DNA of 47,950 nucleotides, from positions 125,549 to 173,498 of the forward strand of contig JALOLD010000002.1 of the NCBI GenBank assembly GCA_025456145.1, read 5' to 3'. The position numbers and the translations under genes are program-made. Numbering within the stretch: the stretch's first letter is position 1; every line of letters starts with the position of its first letter. Positions 1 to 7,980 of the stretch are shown one piece after another. The stretch is from Thermoanaerobaculales bacterium. GTDB taxonomy: Bacteria > Acidobacteriota > Thermoanaerobaculia > Thermoanaerobaculales > Sulfomarinibacteraceae. The notes under the pieces are model-generated. The model was not told the origin of the DNA. It saw only the letters and a program-made list of their open reading frames with translations, and did not search any database.

Positions 1-338
1 ACCGGCCGCTTCCCGCCCTCGCCCGCGCGCTCGACGGTGAACGAGCCGATGCCGTGCTCGTCGGGGGTCCGGCCGGTCGCCATGGTCGTCCAGAGGATCG
101 GGCTGAGCATCGGCAGGTCGGCGGTCAGCACGCCGGAGGCGCCGCTCGACCGGAGACGGGCGAGGTTGGGCAGCTCGCCCTCGGCGATCAGCCGGTCGAC
201 GACCCCGGCGTCGAGGCCGTCGAGCCCGAGCACGATGACCCGCGGCGGCGCCGGCTCGGCCGGGCTGCAGGCGACCGTGGCGGCCAGGAGGAGCCCAAGC
301 AGGCTCGACGGGGCGACGAGGGCAGTGCGAGTGAGCAT
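1..338 (-). CDS. Type I phosphodiesterase / alkaline phosphatase-superfamily lipoprotein (5' part only)
   Basis: The reading frame starts at ATG 338-336 and runs off the left edge of the window, so only about 112 residues are seen. The N-terminus is a signal peptide with a lipobox (ATVAC), so a lipid-anchored exported protein is expected. It is followed by VIVLGLDGLD, the first metal-ligand block of the phosphodiesterase/nucleotide pyrophosphatase fold, and by SPILWTTMATG, which matches the block holding the nucleophile Thr in this superfamily. The substrate cannot be told from this fragment. No Shine-Dalgarno is visible. A TATCCT hexamer lies 7 nt upstream of the ATG, which suggests a leaderless mRNA. 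The family call is fairly secure; the exact role is unknown. Confidence 0.75.
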   Translation of the reverse strand, partial: MLTRTALVAPSSLLGLLLAATVACSPAEPAPPRVIVLGLDGLDAGVVDRLIAEGELPNLARLRSSGASGVLTADLPMLSPILWTTMATGRTPDEHGIGSFTVERAGEGGKRP

Positions 339-345
339 GAACCGT

Positions 346-351
346 AGGATA
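346..351 (-). promoter_or_regulatory. -10-like hexamer TATCCT, 7 nt upstream of the start codon
   Basis: On the minus strand TATCCT is followed by 7 nt and then the ATG of the phosphodiesterase-like lipoprotein. That spacing would put transcription start at or next to the start codon. No convincing -35 box was seen. It is one of several genes in the window with this arrangement. Confidence 0.5.
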
Positions 352-361
352 CACCGACAAA

Positions 362-388
362 AAAACGCCGCGCAGGGCGCGGCGTTTT
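362..388. terminator. Intrinsic terminator hairpin
   Basis: A 12-bp perfect stem (362-373 with 377-388) and a 3-nt loop, flanked by runs of A on the left and T on the right. Read on the minus strand it follows the stop codon of the secreted protein at 406 and ends in a tract of seven T, so it should terminate that gene. Its symmetry could let it act in both directions. Confidence 0.85.
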
Positions 389-405
389 GGTCGATCAGAG
401 GGTGA

Positions 406-1203
406 CTAGCTGCGGCGCCACATCACGAGGACGGCGACGCCGATCACCAGCAGCACCATCGCGACGATGCCGAAGCCGCTCATCGCGGGCACCGGCTCGG
501 CCGCGCCCGACGGGGTCGGGGTCGGGCCGGGCTGGGCGTTCTCGCCCCAGATCTGGAACAGGAAGTCGGGGCCGATGCCGCCGCCGACGCCGCACACCGA
601 GGCCTGGCGGCCCCAGTTGGTGCACGCGGGAATGCCGAAACCGCCGCCCGGATTCCGCCACACCGACTCGCTGAAGCTCGCGACCGAGCGGTTGCTCCAG
701 AAGTGCTGGCCGGAGGTGGCGAAGTCCTGGTTGACCTGGATCGCCACCCAGGCGCGGGCCTGGGGCAGGAAGCAGTCGGTTGGCAGGTCGATGGTCAGGC
801 TGCCGCCGGCGTCAGTCACGGCGATCCCGCTGTAGCTGCACAGCTGGGTGCCCGGGAAGGTGCCCGAGTCGCCGTAGAACGTGACGTTGGCGGACACCGC
901 CGGGCCGGTCGTCGAGTGGGTCCCGACCGTCTGGACCTGCTGAACGAGCCAGCCGTCGACCCAGATCACGTCGAAGTCGTCGGCGCCCTCGCAGTCGTAG
1001 GCGTCGTACGCGGCCTCGAAGTTCTGGTCGGGGGCCCCGTTGCCAGCGGGGTTGTTGTTCTGGTCGTAGAGCAGGCTCTGACGACCGCTGCCCGACAGCG
1101 GGCTGCCGCCGGTGCCGGCCGCGTTGCTCATGGCCGCGTCGACGACCGCCGGGGCGGCCGCGACCGCCAGGACGACGAGCAGGGTGAGTGTGATCTTTCG
1201 CAT
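406..1203 (-). CDS. Secreted protein with C-terminal IPTL/PEP-CTERM-like sorting tail
   Basis: A 265-residue protein with an N-terminal signal peptide (about residues 1-24, ending VVDAA). The middle is Gly/Asn/Ser-rich with paired Cys and no recognised catalytic motif. The C-terminus has a Pro/Thr-rich linker (PGPTPTPSGAAEP), a short VPAMSGFG block, a hydrophobic helix and a terminal MWRRS basic cluster. This tripartite tail resembles IPTL-CTERM/PEP-CTERM sorting signals, which are processed by exosortase-like or rhombosortase-like enzymes; the exact class is uncertain. ATG 1203 is preceded by a GAGGAGGAGG Shine-Dalgarno. The gene is monocistronic, with a strong terminator downstream. Cell-surface location is inferred; function is unknown. 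Confidence 0.75.
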   Translation of the reverse strand: MRKITLTLLVVLAVAAAPAVVDAAMSNAAGTGGSPLSGSGRQSLLYDQNNNPAGNGAPDQNFEAAYDAYDCEGADDFDVIWVDGWLVQQVQTVGTHSTTGPAVSANVTFYGDSGTFPGTQLCSYSGIAVTDAGGSLTIDLPTDCFLPQARAWVAIQVNQDFATSGQHFWSNRSVASFSESVWRNPGGGFGIPACTNWGRQASVCGVGGGIGPDFLFQIWGENAQPGPTPTPSGAAEPVPAMSGFGIVAMVLLVIGVAVLVMWRRS

Positions 1204-1335
1204 CGCTTTGCTTCCTCCTCCTCTTTCGTTGAGAATCGTTGTGCGGAGCTCAGCCGCTGAATCTAGCCAAGGTCCGTTGATCCACCAAAACCGTAGTCCA
1301 GACGAGGGGATTTGTCAATCTCCCGGCGTGCTGCA

Positions 1336-2307
1336 TCACGGTACTGCGATCGACAGATCTCCCTCGGTTCGAGGATCTTCCACATGCACCGAGAGCTCGG
1401 GGCGAGCCGCTCGCAGCTGTTCGAGCCCGGCCGGCGAGATTCCGGCGCCGGCGACGTTGAGCCGGACGAGGCGGTCCATCCCGAGCAGCGCCGGGATGCA
1501 CCCGTCGGTGACCGCGGTGTCGGCGAGGCTCAGAACGGCCAGACCCGGGAGCCTGGCGAGGGCGGCGACGCCCCGGTCGGTCGCCTCGGTCGCGGCGATC
1601 GACAGGACCTCGAGCCGGTCGAGCTCCCGGGCGAGCTCGGCGAGCTCGTCGTCGCCGGCCGGCGTCCCGTCGAGCCAGAGCCGCTCGAGCATTTGAAACG
1701 TGGTGAGCGAGGCCACCCCGGCGGCCGACACGCGGGTCCGCGACAGCGCGAGCTGGCGAAGGCCGGGCAGCGCCCGCAGGTGGTCGACCCCAACGTCCGA
1801 TACCGGGGTCTCGGACAGGTAGAGCTTTTCCAGGGCCGAGAGCTTCGCCACGTGGACCAGCGCCGCGTCGGTGATCAGGGTGCGCCGGAGACCGAGGTGG
1901 GTGAGCTTCGGCAGACCGGTCAGGAGGGCGACGCCGTCGTCGTCGACGTCGGTGCCGCCAAGCAGCAGGATCTCCAGGTCGGGCAGGGTGGCGATGGCGG
2001 CGAGGACCTCGCGGCTGACCAGCAGGTCGGTGAGGTCGAGCTCGACGATCGGCATTCCGGGCGGTGGGATCTCGGTCTGCCGATGGCGGTAGAGGAAGTC
2101 CATCAGCGCGGCCGGCCTTCCGGCACGATAGGCCGCCTCGTCGGGGGCGCCCGGGGGAGCCGCCGGCGATCCGGACCCATCAGGAGGGGTCGGCGGAGCG
2201 AGGGCTGGAGTCGCGGACGGGTTCGTCCCAAGCTCGGGCTGGGGGGCGCAGGCGATCGATCCGAGGGCCGCAAGGACCGCAATGATGGCGACGGAGGGAC
2301 GGTTCAT
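1336..2307 (-). CDS. Leucine-rich-repeat lipoprotein
   Basis: A 323-residue protein starting at ATG 2307. The frame stays open upstream, but this start gives a clean lipoprotein signal (MNRPSVAIIAVLAALGSIAC). After a Pro/Ala-rich linker (about residues 25-65) come about nine leucine-rich repeats of the LxxLxLxxTxVTDxGxxxL type, similar to the RNI/AMN1-like or cysteine-containing LRR class. Such repeats usually bind proteins; a partner is not evident. A TATACT hexamer (minus strand 2320-2315) lies 7 nt before the ATG with no Shine-Dalgarno, so leaderless expression is likely. It is divergent from the aminotransferase gene at 2525. Confidence 0.8.
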   Translation of the reverse strand: MNRPSVAIIAVLAALGSIACAPQPELGTNPSATPALAPPTPPDGSGSPAAPPGAPDEAAYRAGRPAALMDFLYRHRQTEIPPPGMPIVELDLTDLLVSREVLAAIATLPDLEILLLGGTDVDDDGVALLTGLPKLTHLGLRRTLITDAALVHVAKLSALEKLYLSETPVSDVGVDHLRALPGLRQLALSRTRVSAAGVASLTTFQMLERLWLDGTPAGDDELAELARELDRLEVLSIAATEATDRGVAALARLPGLAVLSLADTAVTDGCIPALLGMDRLVRLNVAGAGISPAGLEQLRAARPELSVHVEDPRTEGDLSIAVP

Positions 2308-2314
2308 GTCGCGG

Positions 2315-2320
2315 AGTATA
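2315..2320 (-). promoter_or_regulatory. -10-like hexamer TATACT before the LRR lipoprotein
   Basis: TATACT on the minus strand, 7 nt upstream of ATG 2307. It matches five of six bases of the sigma-70 -10 consensus and is the clearest of the putative leaderless promoters in this window. No convincing -35 box was seen. Confidence 0.6.
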
Positions 2321-2524
2321 GCCGAGAGCCTGCCGGCCGGTTTCGGGCGCGGCGATCGTGGGTGTCGCCCGGGAGAGCAGACCACCAGCCGGCGTGCTTG
2401 AACTCCGGCGAGCCGAGGTGTACCGTGCCTCGAGGCGACGGGCGCCGCGGCGCCCGAGCGGATCGACCTGGTCTCCGCCATCGCCGCCATCCGGCGCCGA
2501 GCGCCCACCGAAGGAGGCCATGCC

Positions 2525-3730
2525 ATGTCCGAGTCCGACCGCTTTATCGAGCTCGAGGAGCGCTACGGCGCCCACAACTACCACCCCCTCGACGTCGTGA
2601 TCGCCCGCGCCGCCGGCGCCTGGGTGTGGGACGTCGACGGCCGCAGGTACATGGACTGTCTGGCGGCCTACTCGGCGGTCAACCAGGGCCACTGCCACCC
2701 GCGGCTGGTCAAGGTCATGGCCGAGCAGATGTGCCGGGTCGCCCTGACCTCGCGCGCCTTCCGCAACGATCAGCTCGGACCCTACTGCCGCGAGATCTGC
2801 GAGCTGACGGGCTTCGCCCGGGTGCTGCCGATGAACACCGGCGCCGAGGCGGTGGAGACCGCGGTCAAGGCGGCCCGCAAGTGGGGCTACACGGTCAAGG
2901 GCATCCCCGAGAACCGGGCCGAGATCCTGGTCTTCGAGGGCAACTTCCACGGCCGCACGACGACCATCGTCAGCTTCTCCTCCGACCCCGACTACCGGAC
3001 CGGCTTCGGACCCTTCACCCCCGGCTTCCGGATCCTGCCCTATGGTGACATCGCGGCGGTGCGCGAGGCGATGAGCCCCGAGGTCTGCGCGGTGCTCGTC
3101 GAGCCGATCCAGGGCGAGGCCGGGATCGTCTCGCCGCCCTCAGGCTTCCTCCGCGAGCTGCGCGAGCTGACCACCGAGCACCGCTGCCTGCTCGCCTGCG
3201 ACGAGATCCAGTCGGGGCTCGGCCGGACCGGGACGCTCTTCGCCTATGAGCACGAGGGGATCCGGCCGGACATCGTGATCGTCGGCAAGGCGCTGTCGGG
3301 CGGGATGTACCCGGTGTCGGCGATCCTCGCCGACGACGAGGTCATGGGGGTCTTCAAGCCGGGCGAGCACGGCTCGACCTTCGGCGGCAACCCGCTCGGC
3401 GCGGCGATCGCCCGCGAGGCGCTGCGGGTGCTCGTCGACGAGGGCATGGTCGCCCGCTCGGCCGAGCTCGGCGAGTACTTCATGGGCCGGCTGCGCGCCA
3501 TCGCCTCGCCGCACGTCGAGCTCGTCCGCGGCAAGGGGCTGTGGATCGGGATCGTCCTCAAGGCCTCGGCGGGGGGCGCCCGCCGGTTCTGCGAGGCCCT
3601 CCAGGCCGAGGGTCTGCTCTGCAAGGAGACCCACCACACCGTGATCCGGGTCGCGCCGCCGCTGACCATCACCCGCGAGGAGATCGACTGGGCGGTCGAG
3701 CGGTTCGCCAGGGTGCTGACCTCGCTGTAG
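2525..3730 (+). CDS. rocD: Ornithine--oxo-acid aminotransferase (class III, PLP)
   Basis: A 401-residue class III aminotransferase that would convert ornithine and 2-oxoglutarate to glutamate-5-semialdehyde and glutamate in the cytosol. Residues 16-60 (YGAHNYHPLDVVI, then GHCHP), FEGNFHGRTT (137-146), VEPIQGEAGI (192-201), DEIQSGLGRTG (226-236) and GKALSGG with PLP lysine K255 follow the ornithine aminotransferase pattern closely. HGSTFGGNPL is also conserved. The length equals the usual 400 residues. AAGGAGG at 2511-2517 is an ideal Shine-Dalgarno and sets the start. Acetylornithine aminotransferase is the main alternative, but the N-terminal block favours RocD. It is transcribed alone, divergent from the LRR gene. 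Confidence 0.9.
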   Translation: MSESDRFIELEERYGAHNYHPLDVVIARAAGAWVWDVDGRRYMDCLAAYSAVNQGHCHPRLVKVMAEQMCRVALTSRAFRNDQLGPYCREICELTGFARVLPMNTGAEAVETAVKAARKWGYTVKGIPENRAEILVFEGNFHGRTTTIVSFSSDPDYRTGFGPFTPGFRILPYGDIAAVREAMSPEVCAVLVEPIQGEAGIVSPPSGFLRELRELTTEHRCLLACDEIQSGLGRTGTLFAYEHEGIRPDIVIVGKALSGGMYPVSAILADDEVMGVFKPGEHGSTFGGNPLGAAIAREALRVLVDEGMVARSAELGEYFMGRLRAIASPHVELVRGKGLWIGIVLKASAGGARRFCEALQAEGLLCKETHHTVIRVAPPLTITREEIDWAVERFARVLTSL

Positions 3731-3799
3731 TCGCTAGCGCTGCCGCCGTCGCTGACGCCGGCATCGGGGACGGGCGCGGACGGGGATGCTGTCCCGCGG

Positions 3800-3805
3800 T
3801 ACCAT
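3800..3805 (+). promoter_or_regulatory. -10-like hexamer TACCAT, 6 nt before ATG 3812
   Basis: TACCAT ends 6 nt before the ATG of the duplicated membrane protein and there is no Shine-Dalgarno between them, consistent with leaderless expression. Confidence 0.4.
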
Positions 3806-3811
3806 GGGGCC

Positions 3812-5050
3812 ATGACCTCGACAGCCGGCCGCGACCTCGGTCACGGCGTCCGCGTGCTGCCCGGAGAGGGCGGTGGGCTCGTCGTGCTGAGCGAGTCGAC
3901 GGATCTCGGCTGGCGCCCCCGCGAGCCGGCCCGCGCCGGCTCGGCGGTGACCTGGCGGGAGGCGGTCTTCGAGGTCGTCCGGCGCGAGCCGTGGCGGCGG
4001 GGGGCCCGCTGGAGCCTCGAGCCCTGGCCTGACAGCGAGGTGATGAGGGTGGTCGCCCCCCTCGACGAGGCGACGGTCGCCGCCGCGGCGGAGGCGGGAC
4101 GCAGGGAGGCCCGGGCCACCCGGCTGCGCCCGGGGGCGTGGCTCGCGGCCCCGTTGCTCGGCTTCGCGACCGCGTCGTGGCAGCGGCGCTGGCGCGACGA
4201 CTGGGGTTTTCCCGCGGTCGCCGCCACCTCCTCCTCCGCGGTCCTCGAGATCCTGCTCGGCGCCGTGTGCATGATCGAGCTCATCTCGTCGTTCGGCGCC
4301 GGCCGGTCGCTCTTCGAGTGGATCCCGCGCCCGCTCGTCTTCTTCGGACTGGTCCTGTTCGTCGAGGGCGCGGTCCGGCTGGCCCAGGTCTTCGCCGACG
4401 CCGAGCCCGTCGGCACCCTCATCGGGCTCCTCGTCTCGCTGGCCGTACCGCGGCGCCCCGATGAGGCCCCGCCGCCCCCCGGCCCGGCGGTCGAGACCCT
4501 CGACCACTCCGCCGGGCAGCTCGAGCTGCGCTCGCCGATCGTGCGCCGGGACTGGGAGGGGCCCGGGCTGCTGCCCTACCGGGGCGAGCTGTGGGCACTC
4601 TCCTCGGCCCGCCAGCTCGGCGACGTCTGGATCTACGCCTTCGCCAGGGTCGAGCCGCCGCCCGGCGACCCGGCGCCGCTGCTCCGCCTGCGGCCCGCGC
4701 CGCCGCGCGCCGAGGTGCCGGCTCGTCGCGACGCCCCGGGGCCGGTCCGTTCGGTCCTTTTGAGCATCGCCTGCACCCTCGCCCCGGCGAGGCACCAGGT
4801 CCGGTGGGCGTGGTGGACCGGGGTGCGGGCGACCGGTTTCACTCTATTCGGCGCGACGGTCGAGCTGGCGGGCGGGCTGGTCAACCTGAGCTCGGGGCAG
4901 GAAGGCGGCGGGGTCGCGCTCCTCACCAACCTGGCCGTCGTGGTCGAGGGCGCGGTCCGCCTCGGCTGGGTGGTGCTCCGCGGCGAGCCCCTCGGCAGCC
5001 TCCTCGGTCTGGCCCTCGGCCCGCTGCTCGACCGGGTCCTGCCCGAGTGA
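3812..5050 (+). CDS. Membrane protein of unknown function with internal duplication
   Basis: A 412-residue protein I do not recognise. It has two homologous hydrophobic units, about residues 140-215 and 335-410. Each carries a hydrophobic hairpin, then a VVEGAVRL-type block (LFVEGAVRLAQV; VVVEGAVRLGWV) and a P(V/L)Gx(L)(I/L)GL block. Between them lies a soluble segment rich in Pro/Arg with ELRSPIVRRDWEG, YRGELWAL and WIYAFARVEPPPGDP. About four membrane helices are expected. The start is the ATG 6 nt after a TACCAT hexamer. It lies between rocD and a folding-factor operon, with no sign of coupling. Duplication of an ancestral two-helix unit is inferred from the repeated motif. Confidence 0.65.
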   Translation: MTSTAGRDLGHGVRVLPGEGGGLVVLSESTDLGWRPREPARAGSAVTWREAVFEVVRREPWRRGARWSLEPWPDSEVMRVVAPLDEATVAAAAEAGRREARATRLRPGAWLAAPLLGFATASWQRRWRDDWGFPAVAATSSSAVLEILLGAVCMIELISSFGAGRSLFEWIPRPLVFFGLVLFVEGAVRLAQVFADAEPVGTLIGLLVSLAVPRRPDEAPPPPGPAVETLDHSAGQLELRSPIVRRDWEGPGLLPYRGELWALSSARQLGDVWIYAFARVEPPPGDPAPLLRLRPAPPRAEVPARRDAPGPVRSVLLSIACTLAPARHQVRWAWWTGVRATGFTLFGATVELAGGLVNLSSGQEGGGVALLTNLAVVVEGAVRLGWVVLRGEPLGSLLGLALGPLLDRVLPE

Positions 5051-5073
5051 GGTCGGGCCTCGGGGAACCGTGC

Positions 5074-5079
5074 TAAGCT
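5074..5079 (+). promoter_or_regulatory. -10-like hexamer TAAGCT before the parvulin operon
   Basis: TAAGCT ends 6 nt before ATG 5086, in the 35-bp gap after the upstream stop codon. No Shine-Dalgarno is seen. It probably drives the three-gene operon 5086-7905 from a leaderless transcript. Confidence 0.45.
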
Positions 5080-5085
5080 CCGCGG

Positions 5086-5943
5086 ATGCGGGAACGCACT
5101 GTCTTCCCTGGAACTTGCGCGCTGCTCGCCACGACCGCGCTGGCGACGCTCGGCTGCGGCGCCGATGGGGACGTGCTGGCGGTCGTCGGCGACGCCGGCG
5201 CCACGGTGACCGCCTTCCAGGACCATGTGGTGGCGGCGACCGGCGAGCCCTGGCAGGGGGCGGACGACGCCGTCGTGTCGAGGCTCTTCGACCAGTTCCT
5301 CGACCAGGAGGTGATCATCGCCGCCTCGCTGCGCGACAGCGCCGTCGACGTGCCGGTCAACCCGGAGGCCCGCTCCGCGCGGGCCCGGCAGCTCGTCGAC
5401 CGCCTCTGCGGCCCGCCGCCACCGCCCGCCGACGAGCTCGTCGGGGCCGAGGTCGCCCGGATCAGGTCGGTCGACCGTCCGGCGCGGGCCAGGGTCCGCC
5501 AGATGCTGCTCGACAGCCGGGAGTCGGCCGAGGACGCCCGGCGGCGGCTCGACGCGGGGGAGGACTTCGTCGAGCTGTCGAAACGGGTCAGCCGGGCGCC
5601 CAACGCCGAGGGCGGCGGCGACCTCGGGGTGCTCACCCAGGGCGGCCTGTCGGAGCACCTCGACCAGGTGATCTTCGCCCTCGCCGCCGGCGAGGTCTCC
5701 GAGCCGGTCGAGGGCCCGTCCGGCTTCCACCTGTTCCAGGTCCTCGAGGCCTGGCCGGCCGGCCCGCCGCCGAGCGCCGAGGTCGAGCCCGAGGTCCGCC
5801 GGCGGCTCGGCGAGACCTCGGCCCGCGAGCACGCCGCGGCCTGCGTCCGCCGTCTCGCCGGCGAGGTCGGCGTCCGGGTGCTCTCCGACAGGCTGTGGTT
5901 CCACTACGAGGGACGGTACGCCGAGGTGATTCATGCGAGCTGA
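5086..5943 (+). CDS. Parvulin-type (PpiC) peptidyl-prolyl isomerase lipoprotein
   Basis: A 285-residue exported lipoprotein: signal peptide with lipobox LATLGC (C24), a helical SurA-N-like segment (about 30-120), then a rotamase/PpiC domain (about 145-225) with ARVRQMLLDSRESAEDARRRL, GGDLGVLTQGGL and VSEPVEGPSGFHLFQV, the canonical parvulin blocks. It should assist folding of exported or outer-membrane proteins in the periplasm. Its last 11 bases overlap the next gene, another SurA-like protein, so the two are translated together and probably work in the same pathway. It is first in the operon and its start lies 6 nt after a TAAGCT hexamer. Confidence 0.85.
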   Translation: MRERTVFPGTCALLATTALATLGCGADGDVLAVVGDAGATVTAFQDHVVAATGEPWQGADDAVVSRLFDQFLDQEVIIAASLRDSAVDVPVNPEARSARARQLVDRLCGPPPPPADELVGAEVARIRSVDRPARARVRQMLLDSRESAEDARRRLDAGEDFVELSKRVSRAPNAEGGGDLGVLTQGGLSEHLDQVIFALAAGEVSEPVEGPSGFHLFQVLEAWPAGPPPSAEVEPEVRRRLGETSAREHAAACVRRLAGEVGVRVLSDRLWFHYEGRYAEVIHAS

Positions 5944-6916
5944 CAAGGTCACGACGATCGCGGTCGCCCTCGCCGCCGTGCTGACGGCGGCGGCGGTGCG
6001 GGCCGAGCGAGTGGTGCTCGAGACCATCCTGGTCCGGGTCAACGACAGCATCGTGACGGTCGAGGACTTCAAGGTCCGGCTGCGTCAGGAGCTGTCGCAG
6101 GTCAACCCGGTCCCCCAGGGCTCCGATCTGCGCGACTTCACCAAGGGTCTGTTCGACAACATGGTCGACGAGATGCTGCTGGTCGAGCGGGCCGAGGACC
6201 GGCGGATCCAGGTCGACGACGACGCGGTCACCGCGGCGATCGACAACCTGCGCGAGCAGAACGACCTGCTCGACGACTCGGCCTGGCGGGCCGCCCTGGA
6301 AGCCTCCGGGATGACCGAGGAGGCGCTGCGCGCCCGCTACCGCCGGACGATCCTGCTGTCGCGCACCGTGCAGTCCGAGATCCGGCCGACCGAGATCACC
6401 GAGGAGGAGGTCCGGATCAAGTACGAGCAGGAGAAGGCGCTCTACAAGGTCCCGGCCAAGGTCGAGATCGAGCAGCTCTTCTTCCCGATCGCCGAGAACG
6501 GCGCCGATCGGGACGAGGTGCTCCGGGTCGCCCGCGGGCTCGTCGCCCGGGTCGGCAACGGCTCCGACCTGCGTGCCGAGGCGACCCTCGCCGGGATCGA
6601 GGTCCAGCAGCTCGGGGCGATCCCGCTCGCCGACCTCCGGTCGGACCTGCGGCAAGCCCTCGACGGCGTTCCGGACGGCGGCTTCACCGAGCCGATGGTC
6701 ACCGCCGGCGGGGTCCAGGTGATCCACCTCGTGGCCAACATCCCCGAGGGCTTCCAGAGCTTCGAGGAGGTCGAGGAGGATATTCGCCGGCGGATGGCGG
6801 CGAGCTCCTACCAGGAGCAGTCGCGCGAGCTCGTCGAGAAGCTCAAGGACGAGTACCTCGTGGAGATCGACCAGAGGCAGCTCGACCACATCCTCGCCAT
6901 GGTCGAGACCCTGTGA
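5933..6916 (+). CDS. SurA-like periplasmic chaperone/peptidyl-prolyl isomerase
   Basis: A 327-residue protein with a cleavable signal peptide (about residues 1-24, ending AVRA). The next part matches the SurA N-terminal domain (VLETILVRVNDSIVTVEDF, then MVDEMLLVERAEDRRI). A degenerate PpiC domain follows (about 165-280: KVEIEQLFFPIAE, GGFTEPMVTAGGVQVIHLV). A C-terminal helix (about 285-327) completes the SurA fold. The role is escort of unfolded outer-membrane proteins. It overlaps the upstream parvulin gene by 11 nt and the downstream nuclease gene by 4 nt. The isomerase site looks less conserved than in the upstream paralogue, so chaperone activity may dominate. Confidence 0.85.
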   Translation: MRADKVTTIAVALAAVLTAAAVRAERVVLETILVRVNDSIVTVEDFKVRLRQELSQVNPVPQGSDLRDFTKGLFDNMVDEMLLVERAEDRRIQVDDDAVTAAIDNLREQNDLLDDSAWRAALEASGMTEEALRARYRRTILLSRTVQSEIRPTEITEEEVRIKYEQEKALYKVPAKVEIEQLFFPIAENGADRDEVLRVARGLVARVGNGSDLRAEATLAGIEVQQLGAIPLADLRSDLRQALDGVPDGGFTEPMVTAGGVQVIHLVANIPEGFQSFEEVEEDIRRRMAASSYQEQSRELVEKLKDEYLVEIDQRQLDHILAMVETL

Positions 6917-7905
6917 GCGGGGCGGCCGGCGACCGGGCGGCGGCGGCGGGCGGCGAGCGCGCCTGGGTGGCGGAGCTCCAGCCCGGCGCCGAGATCGAGG
7001 AGAGCTATGTCGTCCGCGCCAAGGACCTGCGCCAGCGGCGCGGCGGCGGCCCCTACATCGCGGCCTCCCTCGGCGACCGGACGGGCGAGGTGGCGGCGCT
7101 GGTGTGGGAGAACGTCGAGCAGATCGGCAAGGTGCTGACGGTGGGCTCGGTGGTCTCGGTCAAGGGGCAGGTCCAGCGCTACAACGACCGCCTCCAGGTG
7201 GTGATCCGCCGGGCCGCGACGGTGGCGACCGACGAGGTCGACGAGTCGCTCTTCGTCCGCTCGTCGTCGGTCGACCCCGAGATCCTCTGGCAGCGCCTGA
7301 CCGGCCTCGTCGAGGAGGTCGGCGACGAGCACCTGAGGCAGCTGCTCTTCCGGATCCTCGCCGACCCCGAGGTCGCCGACCGGCTGCGGGTCGCACCGGC
7401 GGCGAGGGCGATGCACCACGCCTTCCGGTCGGGCCTGCTCGAGCACACCGTGTCGATGGCGACGGTCGGCCGTTCCCTGGCTCGGCACTACGCCGTCAAC
7501 CCGGACCTGGTGGTCGCCGGCTGCGTCCTGCACGACCTCGGCAAGGTCTGGGAGCTCGAACTCGGCTCGTCGATCGAGTACACCGACGACGGCCGGCTGA
7601 TCGGTCACCTGACGATGGAGGTGCTCCACGTCGACCGGGTGATCGGCGAGCTGCCCGCCTTCCCGGCCGAGCTTCGCCGCCAGCTGATCCACATCCTCCT
7701 CGCCCACCACGGCGAGTACGAGTATGGCTCGCCGCGGCGGCCCAAGACCCCCGAGGCGCTGCTCGTCCACATGGTCGACAACCTCGACTCGAGGATGGCC
7801 GGAATGATGGAGGCGATCAACGCCGACGGCGACCCGGAGGCGGCCTGGTCGCCCTACTCGAAGATCCTCGACCGGTTCATCTACCGGCGCCGGTACGGCG
7901 GCTAG
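6913..7905 (+). CDS. YhaM-like 3'-5' exoribonuclease (OB-fold plus HD domain)
   Basis: A 330-residue protein with a GTG start overlapping the previous stop (GTGA). Residues 20-105 form an OB-fold nucleic-acid-binding domain (VVRAKDLRQRRGGGPYIAASLGDRTGEV). Residues 165-310 form an HD phosphohydrolase domain with H178 (LLEHT), H207-D208 (LHDLGK), the H265-H266 pair and D289 (MVDNLDS), the full metal-ligand set. This order is that of YhaM/CBF1 nucleases, which degrade RNA or ssDNA 3' to 5'. Co-transcription with two periplasmic folding factors is seen in other lineages and does not imply a shared reaction. The usual length is about 310-320 residues. Confidence 0.88.
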   Translation: MSGAAGDRAAAAGGERAWVAELQPGAEIEESYVVRAKDLRQRRGGGPYIAASLGDRTGEVAALVWENVEQIGKVLTVGSVVSVKGQVQRYNDRLQVVIRRAATVATDEVDESLFVRSSSVDPEILWQRLTGLVEEVGDEHLRQLLFRILADPEVADRLRVAPAARAMHHAFRSGLLEHTVSMATVGRSLARHYAVNPDLVVAGCVLHDLGKVWELELGSSIEYTDDGRLIGHLTMEVLHVDRVIGELPAFPAELRRQLIHILLAHHGEYEYGSPRRPKTPEALLVHMVDNLDSRMAGMMEAINADGDPEAAWSPYSKILDRFIYRRRYGG

Positions 7906-7980
7906 CTCTCAGCTCTTGGCGTCGAGGATCGGTCGTCGATTGCGATGGAGCAGACGGCTGACCGCTGAAGGCTGACGGCT
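7904..7980. repeat. Small inverted heptamer-array locus
   Basis: Left array: two 7-mers AGCTCTC AGCTCTT (7904-7917), overlapping the stop codon of the YhaM-like gene. Right array: four 7-mers GACGGCT GACCGCT GAAGGCT GACGGCT (7953-7980), ending at the base before the stop codon of the selenoprotein gene. The reverse complement of the right unit is AGCnnTC, which the left unit resembles, so the arrays are in inverted orientation. The 35-bp core between them has no ORF. It shares its design with the loci at 9939-10210 and 47305-47950. Confidence 0.5.
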
